A stretch of 64,000 nucleotides of DNA from the NCBI GenBank assembly GCA_963682175.1, contig OY821789.1, positions 34,326,150-34,390,149 on the forward strand, written 5' to 3'. Below the pieces are notes generated by a model. It was given only the letters and a program-made list of their open reading frames with translations. It searched no databases and was not told the origin of the DNA. The translations under genes were made by a program, and so were the position numbers. Origin of the DNA: Triglochin maritima. Its lineage: Eukaryota; Streptophyta; Magnoliopsida; Alismatales; Juncaginaceae. Below are positions 1 through 11,220 of the stretch, one piece after another (within the stretch, counting starts at the first letter, position 1; every line of letters starts with the position of its first letter).

Positions 1-2007
1 TCAATCGTGGACATCTGTTGGCATTTGGCAACAAATACTAACCTTGCTCTTGTTGAAACTTTTGTGGTTATCAATCACATAAAGTGTTAAGGTGGGTATT
101 TTCTTGCTAACCGGACACACAAAAAAGAGTTGTCGCTTTCCACAAAGGAAACAAAACTAGTCTGTTGGAAGATCCTGAATCGTAGTGGCAAATTTTGATG
201 AGTTAGACAGACGGAGATGCATGGAAGAGATGATCGTATGACCTGATGAGCTGTTGATATGGACTTCAACCTTGGTGGTAGTCATAGACGTCTTTCTGTT
301 TATTTTGGTACTATGGCTATACAATACAAAGGTTCATGTTCAATTCCGCTAAAACATGAAACTCATGTTTGCTTAGTTCTATTTTGAATTCAACAAAAAA
401 AAGAGTGAACCAACCTATCTCATAGTTTCACGTACCAATATTTAACATGTAAATCAGCTTGCAAAAGTATCTTTCTTAGATTTAGGTTTAGTTAACGATA
501 TCTCTTTAAGCTCGGCTATCATCACCACTTTTAACATCCATTAAAACTCACATGCAATACGGTTCCACTGAGAAATTGGAAAAAAAAATTATGAGCTTGA
601 AGAAAAAATTTGATTACCCAATGTGAATTTTGCAAGAAAGGAAATCAATTTGTTACTTAAATTCTTTTGTCACTTCTGCACTTCCATTAGAAGTACAAAT
701 TAGAAATTCCTTATTCAAAACAAACTCTTCATAGATTTGTTTACTGACATCAAATCATTAACAATTGGTTAACCTCTATTCAATAATGCATTTTTCCAAC
801 ACAAAGAATACAGGTTAAATAGAAATAGATCTTAAGGTTGAAAAGCATTTGGTTTTATCACCCCACAGCTAACCTAAAAAAACTCGGGGTTGACCTGCTC
901 AATCTCAAGCAACCTCCTGCAACTTGAGATCTCTTCACGGGTTCAAGTAGAACCCAATAAGAAGCTAACGAATTAGATCAAGAACCACTTCCATTTTTAT
1001 GCCAAGTCTGCAAAACAACTTGACACCAAAAACACAAAGACCAAGTGAGGGTATAAAGGAGAGTTCAAATTTCAAGTTTACAACAAATCTCATGTTCAAA
1101 ATCTAGCTATCAGAATATATACCTAATTTTCACTTTTCATCTTAAAACACTAAATAAAATAAGATGGATTAACAATTTCTCATCTAAATAAGCTTTACAA
1201 TCATTACACCTCTAATGCAAAGAAAAAATATCATGAATTTTGAATTCTAAAATTTTATCAAATTTCGTGTGTTAGATGCATTAATAACGCAATGTATACA
1301 TAATTTTTTCACTTTTCATCTTAAAATATTAAAAAGTATCTGCACACCTCTTATGGAATGAAAAACATCATGAATTTTGATTTTTTGATTTTTTATCAAA
1401 TTTCGTGAGGTATATTTTTTATAATCAAAAGCGATAAAATCATAATATATATGAATATACATAATTTATCACTTTTCTTTTGCAAATACTAAAAATTACC
1501 TACACACCTCTCGTGGATTGAAAAACATCCTGAATTTTGAAATTTAGATTTTTTTATATCAAATTTCGTGTGCTAGTCTTTGATTTTTTTTAATCCAAAA
1601 CGATAAAATCTTAATATTTTAATCGAAAAACGCTCATTATATAAATGTCATGATATTATGTCATTTCTTCAGAGGATTAATTATACTAATTAAGATTAAG
1701 GTGATGCTGGATCGATTTTCCGGAGCCATTTTCCATTTGCGGCCCAACTACCATTGTTGCAACTTGACTCTTTTTTGTTTGACTGGATCACAAGTAGAAA
1801 CATCAAACAAACATCTAGTTACAAGATCACAAGATAACATGCAGTTATACAGTACTTAGCGACAACAACTTCAAACACACGAGTGCTTCTGCCAAAACAT
1901 CTTGTATGCAGTATGCCAAGATGCCATGTTTGAAAATTCCGACAAGAGACCTTATATTAAACAATTTATCTTTTGCTACTTGGACATATATAAGTCTTTA
2001 AGTTTAT
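1..2007. other. Low-copy DNA with no supported gene
   Basis: No open reading frame here has recognisable family content or a credible splice structure. A 60-codon minus-strand frame at 87-269 resembles nothing I can name. The stretch is AT-rich and carries one short degenerate tandem repeat, listed separately. It lies beyond the 3' end of the nuclease pseudogene, so the part close to 2008 may be former 3' UTR. Confidence 0.5.
1121..1620. repeat. Three-copy AT-rich degenerate tandem repeat
   Basis: Three copies begin near 1121, 1298 and 1459, with spacings of about 177 and 161 bp. Each copy has, in order, a block like ACATAATTTTTCACTTTTC, a block like CACCTCTNNTGNANTGAAAA, then CATGAATTTTGA and CAAATTTCGTG. 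No coding potential is visible. The sequence is not obviously related to the 166-bp satellite further right. Confidence 0.6.
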
Positions 2008-5000
2008 TCATGAAACAGAGATGTAAGCATGGCTAGAAAAGATACAATTGAGAGTGGCAGCCAAACGAACCCCACCTTGGGCCAACCTCTTTTTCACAAC
2101 CGGCAGCCTCGACAGAAAGTAATCATCTGTAATGGGAAGGCATCCATATGAGAAATAATTTGCACTCACAGAGATCTAGTAACTACAGTCTGCATTTCAG
2201 GAAATATCAGGGGGATTTTCAGCATATAAATGACGAAATATGACAAGCAACCACCTTTGCATTCTTGTAGAGCAAGTAGCATACCTTGTAAAGTGCTTCC
2301 CGGTGTGGTGTTTCTATAGGCGAACTGGCAGGCCATAGTGATGCTTTCAGAAGCATACCTGAAATTTCGGTTCATCAAAAACTTCTTATCATTTAAGTAG
2401 TCAAGCAAGCAAAAATGAAACAGTCCGAACAAACTATTGTGTTATTTTTATTCTGCGAAAGAAATTAGCATATTGTTGCACAAATCAAAGAATGATACAT
2501 TAAATCGGAAGGAAGAATGGCTCACGGATTTGGACAAGCAGTTTGATTCAAGGCACAGTTTTCCCATAAAGAAACATCTGCAGCAGAATCCCCCTGTGAT
2601 AGAAGTAAAAACAAACATGACGACAAGCAATAACAGAAAGTTATTCTAACTTAAAGGAACTTTGGCCTCAGCACATGACATAGTTGGCTTATTGTGCTTC
2701 AGATGACCCATTTATGTAAAATGGTACATATCCATTTTTGACATTTCAATGTTCATATCTTGATTATCTCAGTGATTTATAATTGCATTGTGATCTTAAT
2801 TTACAACTCCAATCTGCGAATGCATTTTATTTCAATAATTTAAAGGGTTCAAAGAAACATACAAACCATAATATCAGCCTCAATGGCTTCTATCATGTTT
2901 GTTAGGTTGGAGTCACAGAATTGCTTCAAGGCGTGCTCAATTATCAAGTTATCCTATAACTGGAAGATTAGCAAATCTCTTATAAAAACAAAAAAACTGC
3001 AAGATTGTAAACTAAAATTTGGATTATAAACAACTCATTATTTGGATTATAAACTAAAATTCAATTGGTCTGTTAAGGAACCACCATCTCGTAAAACACA
3101 ATAAACTAGCTTTACTTAACAATATAGAATAACAGAACTTTCCACAAACAATAACACTCCATAACCCATTTTAAACCAAACGATCTGCAATCCGGGATCA
3201 TGGGTAGATTTGTTGGATAGAAACATTGGGCTGAATTAGTCTAATGCCCACACACAGTCAACATTGACTGATAAAAAATTAAATCACTCTTGGAAGAGCC
3301 TACAATACCTCTAGCTCCAACCGAATCAATTGCGGTAAAGCAATATTGTATCACAACTGTTTATATGAAGAGCAATTTTCACACATACCATTCCACATAA
3401 AATTCAAAAATAAAGTCAAACGCAATTTTTTGTGAACTAAAAATGAAAATGAAAGAAGAAAAAAGTGACTTTAAACCTTTGATTCATAAGATTTACCATG
3501 TTGAGATTTTGGAAAAGAGATCTTCAAACTTTTTTAATTAATTTACATGAGAAAGCAGTAATGAATGCTTACATAATGTAAATTCGTTTTGCGCCCGTAC
3601 CAATGGAGAATGATTATGTTTCCATCTTCATCCCTAGTGAAACCAACATGTAGAGGCTGTTATTATCGGAAGTACAGGTTAGACTGTAAGACTAGTAAAA
3701 AATGTTAGAACAGTCAACAGAATCATTCTTTTATTGATTCTCTTTATAGCTATGTCGTGCAGAATAAGTTAGCTCAATAAAACAGAAACCAAACATTATT
3801 GTGTTTGAGACAAAATATTTGGGCTGCTTAAACCAATTGACGACTTTATGAAGTCGAGTTACATAGAAAGACGAGACAATAATAACTATCAATATTCATA
3901 TTCTCTTCTGTTATTAGAAGTTATGTGGATTTTGAAAAGTTATAAATGCCATTTATCATCTTTAGAAGCTAAATTCACTTCAAAAGAAAATGATAACCAA
4001 TAATTCTTTCAACTAAAGCCTCATGAATAATCAGACAATAATTAAAAGTAGATGATTACAAAGCATTATTCTAGTAATACAAACTCATTTTGAAGTTCTT
4101 TGGGAAAAAATACAAACCCATGATGCATAATATATATCGTAATTTCTGTACTTTTACAAGGAGAGAAAAAGGTTTTAAACTTTCATATATTGTTTAGGTG
4201 TTTGGTTGTCGACTTCTCCCCACACGGTGGATAATTTTCAGATTCTCCACGTAAGTTGGTATGTTTTGAGAAAATCTGAAAAAAGTTATTTAGCTAATGA
4301 AAATCTTCTGTATCATAATGAAATGAGTGCAGCATGCACGTACATGGAGCACTGTTTGCACATTTGAATGACAAAAAAATTCTGAGCATTACATTCCTTA
4401 CATATACGTGAGCTATCATCCACGATATTGACATATAGTGAATTATGCTTGAAATTTAAGAGAGCCTGTGTTACTTGCAAGTGGAGTCCAACCTGGTGGA
4501 TATCCCCAACGTAATGAGACAAGAACAAGAGTGCTTGTGTGAGATTATCTGCCCCCAAGAAGATCTTAGCATTGTACATCCAATAGGAACAAATAGTTGT
4601 AGATCCCAAATATGGATAAATTGCACTTACAGTTGTGTTGAGAATCAGATGCTCGATAAATTGCACTTACAGTTGTATATAGCTCCAGAAACACACCTGC
4701 CCAAGACTCGAGCTCTGTCATGGCAATCTCCTGTCAACAGTATCGTAATGCATAAAGGACTATAACAATATATTTTCATAAGATTTGCAGCAGAAATTAA
4801 TCCAAGAAGATGAACTCAGTAAGTAGCATAAACACGATCCAGATGATGTTTTGAATCATGTTGGACAAAAAGAGACTTAAAGTGAAGACCGACGGCAGTA
4901 AGCATAGTTGCATCTGTAATCTGGCGTATCGATGTAGTGTAGAGGGCCAATCCAATGCCAACCGAAGCGAAGTATCATCGAGCCAGGAACAAAAATAAGC

Positions 5001-5067
5001 TAGGCCACCTCCTGCGTAATCCAGAAGTAGCATTCTAGCGGCCTTAGATGCCTCTTCGCAGAAGTTT
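2008..5067 (-). pseudogene. S1/P1-type nuclease (plant ENDO/BFN family) pseudogene, 5'-truncated
   Basis: Working exons are 5067-4894, 4730-4671, about 4548-4493, 3656-3573, 2959-2867, 2593-2526, 2358-2285 and 2126-2008 (stop TGA). Family signatures include LHYIDTPDY and CNYAYCR, DCHD...GRCVSGAIYN, NLTQALLFLSHYVGDIHQ, PLHVGFTRDEDGN, DVSLWENC, and the terminal DYFLSRLP and RLAQGGVRLAATLN. Living members are secreted zinc-dependent nucleases that degrade RNA and single-stranded DNA in senescence and programmed cell death. Damage is extensive. The exon with the signal peptide and N-terminal zinc-binding Trp is absent upstream. A one-base frameshift near 4975 separates CSWLDD from LHYIDTPDY. The expected HVWD motif (His and Asp bind zinc) reads as a TAG stop at 2956-2954 unless splicing shifts to 2953. 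The splice donor at 4670 is duplicated about 40 bp downstream, at about 4631. The family call is firm and pseudogene status is likely. Confidence 0.85.
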
Positions 5068-5136
5068 CTGAAAAAAGGAAAAATATATCAACAAGTGTTG
5101 TTTGATCGAGAAAGTAGCATTCTAGCAGCCCTGTTT
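5024..5136. repeat. Short direct duplication at the nuclease exon 2 boundary
   Basis: The stretch AGTAGCATTCTAGC with its flanks occurs at about 5024-5047, inside the first surviving nuclease exon, and again at about 5111-5136 in the sequence just upstream of that exon. The copies differ by a few bases and a short indel. This is a local duplication that accompanies the decay of the gene's 5' side. Confidence 0.6.
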
Positions 5137-5803
5137 TCCCCATGAATAATTTTGACAAGAAAACCATAATAACCAACCCCACCCAATTAGAAGAAAGAAC
5201 ACAATAATATTCCTTTGTGGGAACCATGATGAGAAACACCAAAGAGATCATTGCATCACAGTGCATTAAGATCGTATCATACATCATTTGTTCCTTAACT
5301 TTAGTACCAATGATTCTACCGCATTCATTTCATTCAAATGCTCAACAATCACAAACTAGTCATACACATAAATGCAATCTTAGAGTAGATGATAATCATC
5401 AACTAGTTAAATGGCAAAAAACTCTCAAGTTTGTACAGAATTCTGAGAAACTTAAAACAAAATTTAAACATGATACTAATTGAATCCTGCCAATAGCAAA
5501 CAGAAACATTAAGACCTAACAAGTCTTCTATAAGTAGCTCAGCTCGGCTCAGACCACAACAGCCCGAAGGAAAAAACATTGAAGGCCTAATATCAGACAT
5601 TTTACACTACATTAATAGATAATGCTAAAGCCAAATCCATAATATTACAACGTTGGATCCATCTTCGTTTTAATTTTTGGAGGGAGAGGGCATAATACAT
5701 TCCATGATTTCCATTTACTTGAGAAACCAATAAAGCCCTTCGAAGGTTAAGTTGATGTATATGTCAACTGCCAGTACATAAATAAACTCCCCTACTCTCA
5801 TTG
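5068..5803. other. Spacer between the nuclease pseudogene and NAF1
   Basis: I searched the minus strand for the missing first nuclease exon (signal peptide followed by a mature end like WGxxGH) and found none. The part near 5804 should contain the NAF1 3' UTR and polyadenylation region, because NAF1 is transcribed leftward and stops at 5804. No other gene is visible. Confidence 0.5.
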
Positions 5804-8355
5804 TCAGCCTCTTCTTCCGAAGGGTGGTCTGCCGTTTGAACGGTGAGCTGATCCTCCAGGATTTGGTGGCAATCCCATGTTGAATTGCATTGGCAGAGGT
5901 ATGCTTGATGGAAGAGAAACTGATGGAATTCGCCTGTCAAATGGATTGCCGTTGCTTACGCCGGCAGTTCCAACTCCCGGGTCGGTAGTTTTGCCAGGAA
6001 CAAACATCTGGTTAAAGCTTTCATGCCCTGTCTGTAGTCCTGAAGAATGGGTGGTGCCAAGGAAAGGGTTTGGTAATAGTCCATTGAGGCCGTGAGTTGG
6101 CAAAACCCCCTGATTAGAAGCAAGTTGCTGATGGAACGGAACTCCATTGGGAAATCCAGTAGCTAGTTGATGTTGCTGAAGCTGCTGATAATTATGGTGC
6201 ATGAAGCAATCTAATGGTTGCTGGAATTGGGAGGGATTCGGAAGCAATCTTCCGAACAAGCTCAAGTTTTGCTGTTGTAGCATTGGAGCTCCATATGCAG
6301 GAAAAGCATTTTGATGTTGGGCCAACAGATGCTGCTGTTGTCCAGCAAAAAAGACATTAGATTGCATTGCATGTGAAATAGCAGGGACCGTAGGCGATCC
6401 ACTCCCAAAAGCACCCGAGGTAGGTCCAAAGACACCCACAGGGCCAAAGTGACTTAAATTTGGAACCGGAGGCTGGATCAAATTAGTCGTGGCAAGTTGT
6501 TGTATAACCCCACCAGCATCAGGTACCTGATGCTGTGCATTCTTTTGAAATCGTGCACCCTTTGAGTGAGCTTTTTTAGAATTAGCTCTTTCTGGATTAA
6601 AGTGCTTGTCACTGCCTGATCCTCTCTTTGATTGTTTCTGTGCTCTTCGATATTCTGCTTCTTTCTCATCGTCGGAGAATTCAATCTCATCGCTGAGTTC
6701 TTCATCATTCTCCCCAGATGCATCATATCCTTTCTTGTGCAAAGAATTCTCATTTATGATATGAGAACAAAAGTCAGGAACAAAAGAGACTGTTGTTCCA
6801 ACATGGACTCCATCAGGAATCTCTTCGTCCAAATTGTACCTGACAATGTAGTAAGGGTTCTTCACAGGCCCAAATATTTCATCCACCCAACCTAAAGGCG
6901 ACTTTGTCTCGGTTATCCAAAGAATAGAACCCTCATTGAGGGGGTTATGCTTGACTGAACCATCAACAATGACTTTGCAACCTATTACCTGGAAAAAAAT
7001 CATCAATCAGTAGCTGTTCTAAGCTTCCATTGTAAGTAATTGAAATAACATTTATGTAATTTGAGATAGTTCCAAGGAAAAAACAGAAGAAAAGAAATAC
7101 GAACTTTTGCTAAAACTAGATTGCAATAGAAGTATCTATATTTTCAGCTTCATAAACTGCACTACAAAGTACAAACCAACATAAAATGAAGACATAAAAG
7201 ACAAGCTATTAAGCTTTTAATATTCTGATAATGTTCAGAAAGAATAGCATGGCCATGAATTTTTGGAGTCACCAAATTATTCGATGTATTTTGCATAATA
7301 ACATCTCACTGGTAAGTTATCATGCAAACAAAAACTATGATGCAATATACAATTTGTTGGTGAGGAGAAGAAGACTATATAACCATGATTATTACTACAT
7401 ATTTCTAATTGCTTCATACAAAATCAGAGGGTACACGAAGATTGAACAGGGGCTGGACCCTTTGCATGTTAAATACAGTTAACATGAAAATTTAAACTAG
7501 GAAGACAACCATGAGAAGTAGTATAACCTCTCTTTGATTTCGACTAGACAAATGAGTTAAAAGCATTCATCAAATAAATAGCAAGCACTAGTATGAAAAA
7601 GTTGGTTTGCATTTGATCATCACATGTGTTGTGCTAACCAATACAATTAGGGTTCCATACAATTAATGTCCATAGTCCATCATAGCATTGAAAAACATAA
7701 GTGATGAAGAGAACAAAGTTATGAAGAGAGAAGTTACAGAAGAAACAAGTCCGACAGGCAAGGTTTGATGATGCGGCTCCAAAATAGCATCGACAGGTGG
7801 AACGGCCGGGAGGGACTGGAGTTAAAATTAAAATCATCAACAAACACATATAATTATAAATAAAAATTAAAAGGAAAAGGTTACCTGAGATTCGTTCTTG
7901 GAACGGATGGGTCCCTTGGGAGCTCCCGCTTCGTCTTCTTCTTCTTCGCTTAAAAAAGCAAATTCGGGTTCCACGTCCTTGACGGAATCAACATCGGAGG
8001 AATCGGAGGAGGAGGAGGAAGCAGTAGACGCAGTGGTTGTGTTGGAATTCTCCTCGTCAGACCCAGAGGAATCGTTCTGGAGTTGCGGCTCCTCATCCTC
8101 CTCCTTTTTCTTCTCCTCCTCTTGTTGGAGTTGGAGTTGGAGTTGGAGTTGGAGTTGGAGTTGGAGTGGCTCCTCTTTTATTGTTTCGGTTCGGTTGCCG
8201 GAACCATCATCTACGGAGAAAAAAAGGTGAAATCAGACCCAAAAAAAGAAAAAAATTAAAATAAGAGCAACTGAAACCTTTGAACCTTTAATATTGTGGT
8301 CGACGGCGGACAACGATTCCATGTCCTCCACTCTTCCACTACTCATACCATTCAT
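5804..8355 (-). CDS. NAF1: H/ACA ribonucleoprotein assembly factor NAF1
   Basis: Four exons join in frame: 8355-8286, 8210-7885, 7815-7738 and 6988-5804, giving 552 residues. All introns are GT-AG. The start ATG at 8355 opens an exon that joins exon 2 in phase 1. NAF1 is a nuclear chaperone that binds dyskerin (Cbf5) during H/ACA snoRNP assembly and is later exchanged for GAR1. Residues 1-130 are acidic and serine-rich with a (Leu-Gln)7 run near 39-52. The Gar1/Naf1 beta-barrel spans about 140-235 and shows PPVDAILEPHHQTLPVG and VIGCKVIVDG across the exon 2/3/4 joins, then LNEGSILWITE and the FGPVKNPYYIVRY signature. A basic stretch follows, then a low-complexity Gln/Pro/Gly/Phe-rich tail ending in RPPFGRRG. 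No internal stop is seen. The protein is shorter than Arabidopsis NAF1 as I recall it. Function is inferred from the family. Confidence 0.9.
8125..8166. repeat. Hexanucleotide microsatellite (TTGGAG)7 in NAF1 exon 2
   Basis: Seven perfect TTGGAG units on the plus strand read CTCCAA on the coding strand and encode seven Leu-Gln dipeptides in the acidic N-terminal part of NAF1. Loss or gain of units keeps the reading frame. Confidence 0.95.
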
Positions 8356-8440
8356 CAGCACCACACTCGGGGAGGTCGAACGTCGGAAGAGAGAGGACTG
8401 CTGCTTTTGATTAGGACTTAGGTTTTCTTCTTCTTTGGCT

Positions 8441-8467
8441 TAGGGTTTGGGTTTAGGTTTAGGGTTA
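8441..8467 (-). promoter_or_regulatory. Telo-box cluster upstream of NAF1
   Basis: The plus strand reads TAGGGTTTGGG followed by TTTAGGTTTAGGGTTA. In the NAF1 sense this is a run of AAACCCTA-type telo-boxes about 90-110 bp before the ATG, probably in the 5' UTR or core promoter. Telo-boxes are a known element of plant ribosome-biogenesis and translation genes, which fits NAF1. A degenerate relic of telomeric repeat is the alternative. Confidence 0.65.
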
Positions 8468-8591
8468 GGAAAGTTGAAAGGGAAGTGGGAAGTTGGAGCT
8501 GGCTTGCTTGCTTGGCAACTTAACTTAAGAGAACCAGGATTGAGGATAAGAGCAATTTCTTGAACCTTTTCTTGCAAGGATACAAGAATAA

Positions 8592-8704
8592 CAAACGAAT
8601 AGAGGGTAAACCATGCAAATTAACCAATGTGCAACGGAAAATAGCTTTAATTACGTGCAATATCAAACGAATAGAGGATAAACCATGCAAATTAACCCAA
8701 TGTG
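8592..8704. repeat. Imperfect direct repeat in the divergent promoter
   Basis: Two copies of about 40 bp, at 8592-8631 and 8664-8704, share CAAACGAATAGAGG and AAACCATGCAAATTAACC. The spacing is about 72 bp. The copies are nearly identical, so the duplication looks recent. Confidence 0.8.
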
Positions 8705-8796
8705 GTTATATAAAGGATGCGTTTGTCGTGATTTTTTATATAACGGAGAGAAGAAAAAAAATAAAGTATCGTCGATCGTCTGAAGGCAGGATCTAA

Positions 8797-8805
8797 CTAG
8801 GGTTT
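8797..8805 (+). promoter_or_regulatory. Single telo-box-like motif on the SRP54 side
   Basis: CTAGGGTTT occurs about 400 bp upstream of the SRP54-like start codon. It matches the telo-box core in reverse orientation. One copy alone is weak evidence. Confidence 0.35.
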
Positions 8806-9070
8806 CGTGTACCCGAGGTAACTAAATCTTCTCGTTGTTGAAGGCTTAGATGTTATATACTGAGATATATATTCTGATTTATGACCAATCACTCTTGCAT
8901 ATACATGCGTTTTCAGTAATAAATATGTCAACTTTTATATAATCTTGTTTTTAATAGTTTCTACTTATGAGCATGATTAACGTGACATAATATGAATCAC
9001 ATATTTATGAAGTCATAAATATATGCATTCATGAATCAATTTGTTCAAAATAAAGAAATCGAATCACATC

Positions 9071-9180
9071 AAGGAAATATTATTTTAACCCTATAGTACG
9101 CATTGGGAATTAACAAAGGAAATATTATTTTATCAAGGAATTAACCCTATATTAACCCTATATTACGCATTGGGAATTAA
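9071..9180. repeat. Direct repeat just upstream of the SRP54-like start
   Basis: Copy one (9071-9113) reads AAGGAAATATTATTTT, ACCCTAT and ACGCATTGGGAATTAA in order. Copy two (9116-9180) repeats these blocks with about 20 extra bases between them that duplicate TTAACCCTATA. The second copy ends about 20 bp before the ATG, so it is probably transcribed as 5' UTR. Confidence 0.75.
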
Positions 9181-9201
9181 TGTTGTGGGTTGTAGTTAGT
9201 T

Positions 9202-10606
9202 ATGGTGTTGTCGGAACTCGGTCGGAGCATGTGTGATGCGTTGAAGCGTATGAGCAGCTCTACCGTCGTAGATGAGAAGGTGTTCAACGATTGCCTCAAC
9301 AGTGTCTCCCGCGCACTTCTTCAGGCCGACGTACAGTTTAAGATTGTCTGTGACATCAAGAACAACATCAAACGCATTGTCAACTTCAACAATGTCGCTG
9401 CGGGCCACAACAAGCGCCGAATCATTGAGAATGCGGTGTTTGATGAGCTTTGTAGGATGCTTGATCCCGGGAAGCCCTTGTATGTTGCCAAGAAAGGGAA
9501 TACAAGTATTGTGTTGTTCGTTGGTTTACAAGGTACATACATACATTTTAATTATTATAATTGAAAAATTAAATGTAACTAACAATTAAATGTGACCTCT
9601 TGTAGGTAGTGGAAAGACAACAACGTGTACAAAATACGGACATTATCATCAAAAGAGGGGTTGGAAACCAGCTTTAGTTTGTGCGGATGCTTTCCGAGCC
9701 GGTGCTTTCGATCAGTTGAAGCAAAACGCAACCAAAGTCAACATCCCATTCTATGGGAGCTACACTGAATCCGATCCTGTGAAGATTGCTGTGGAAGGTG
9801 TGGAGAGATTCAAAAGGGAAGGTCATGATCTTATTCTCGTGGATACAAGTGGGCGTCACAAACAACATACTGCACTGCTTGAGGAAATGCGTCAGGTGTC
9901 TGAAGTCACAAAGCCAGATCTTGTTGTACTTGTCATGGACAGTAGCATTGGGCAGGCGGCTTTTGATCAAGCGCAGGCATTCAAACAGAATGTTGGTGTT
10001 GGAGCCGTGATCATTACCAAATTGGATGGACATTCCAAAGGAGGTGGCGCACTTAGCGCCGTTGCAGCAACCAGGAGTCCTATTGTGTTTGTGGGGACTG
10101 GAGAACATTTCGGCAAGCTTGAAAATTTCGATGTCAAGCCGTTTGTTAGACGGCTTCTGGGCATGCCAGACTTGTCGGGATTGAAGAGCAAAATCATTCA
10201 ACAAACCAATGCACCTGAACCATTTGACTTGATGCGAGGGAATAACTGGTGCCTTAGGAGTCTATACCAATTATTTCAGTATTGGCTCGCGGAGGGCATG
10301 ATAGACATTCTCGCATCCTATTTCCCGAACGTGGACGTTAGCAAAGCGAATATCAAAATTTATATGGTCACAATGGATTCCATGACAGATTCTGAATTAG
10401 ACAGTGGAAATCCTAATCGATTGCTTGACACATCTCGTGTACTGCGGATAGCACGGGGCTCTGGTCAGCTTCCTCAGCAGGTCATGTTGCTGTTGGAAAT
10501 CAGCAAAAAATTAAAGGACTGTTGCAGTAGCTTTTCAAAGATCAAGAATCCACGACAAATTATCCGATTTCTTTCACCTCAAGTGCGGAGTTTGATCAAG
10601 TTTTAA
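9202..10606 (+). CDS. SRP54-like GTPase with a short, divergent M domain
   Basis: Exons 9202-9532 and 9606-10606 (GT-AG, phase 1) encode 443 residues. SRP54 binds signal peptides and 7S RNA in the cytosolic signal recognition particle and docks with its receptor through paired GTPases. The N domain (about 1-90) and G domain look functional: GLQGSGKTTT spans the splice near residues 108-117, DTSGRHKQ lies near 190, [10 protein letters not shown] near 248, and [17 protein letters not shown] and [18 protein letters not shown] are kept. From about residue 298 the match weakens. The finger-loop part (usually GPIGQVFSMLPGF) is unrecognisable. [18 protein letters not shown] and RIARGSGQ survive, but the rest is poor in methionine and the protein ends about 50 residues before the usual length of about 495. 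Most plant SRP54 genes have more introns. It may be a degraded or neofunctionalised duplicate. Confidence 0.85.
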
Positions 10607-11220
10607 TGCAACAATGGCTATGCCATCCTATGATAATATATAATCACTTCACATTTAAACTATTCTGAAAGTATTTGTTGGGATTGTAGCGGAATAAATA
10701 TATTGCAGAAATAGATAACAGTTCGGTAGTAGATACCGTTATATTAGCGAATAAGTAGTAAAGTTTGATTGAATGCGAATTTTGATAAGATTTTCTAGGT
10801 AAAATTTTATATGCGTTACTTTAATTTATTTGAGAATCAAAGATATATTATTGGTTAAAAATTATTCGTGTTCATTTCTTGCGAACAACGTACAGGATTT
10901 GTAGTTACATTCTTAATTTTATAACAAGGCAATAATATGAATATATATGATATATGATTTGGTAATAATATAATGTTTCATTATATTGTCCAATGATTAT
11001 GTGTTTTGTGGTATTACATTGTATGTTTGGATTAACTTTTGGCAATTCATCTTAATCTCAAAAGAATTGGAAACATTGTTTTACTTTTTTGCAACCCTCC
11101 CTCAATTTCCCTATGGATTGGGAACTTTATTGCACTGTATTACTGTAACATCCCGAAACAACAAAAATTTAAAAATTTAAACAATCAAGAGATTATCAGA
11201 ATAAACTCATCTAAACATAA
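10607..11220. other. AT-rich spacer between the last gene and the satellite
   Basis: This should contain the 3' UTR of the SRP54-like gene and then non-coding AT-rich DNA. Short frames at 10986-11180 and 11039-11278 lack family features and the second runs into satellite. The first satellite monomer sequence (GTGTCGAGAGAGGTATTT) appears at about 11223. Confidence 0.5.

Larger units (their letters stand above)
8356..9201. promoter_or_regulatory. Divergent intergenic region between NAF1 and the SRP54-like gene
   Basis: This 846-bp spacer separates the two start codons, which face away from each other, so it must hold both promoters. It contains telo-box-like motifs on both sides (listed separately) and two pairs of direct repeats, at 8592-8631/8664-8704 and 9071-9113/9116-9180. 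No clear TATA box position could be assigned. No gene is visible within it. Confidence 0.6.

Noticed and set aside
87..269. 60-codon minus-strand reading frame near the left edge
   Set aside because: No family resemblance, no splice context and no neighbouring coding sequence; could be an exon of a gene outside the window but cannot be supported.
4475..4765. 96-codon plus-strand frame
   Set aside because: Antisense shadow of the nuclease pseudogene exons, whose minus-strand reading gives clear family motifs.
9674..10204. 176-codon minus-strand frame opposite the SRP54-like gene
   Set aside because: Lies entirely opposite the GTPase-domain exon and has no motif of its own.
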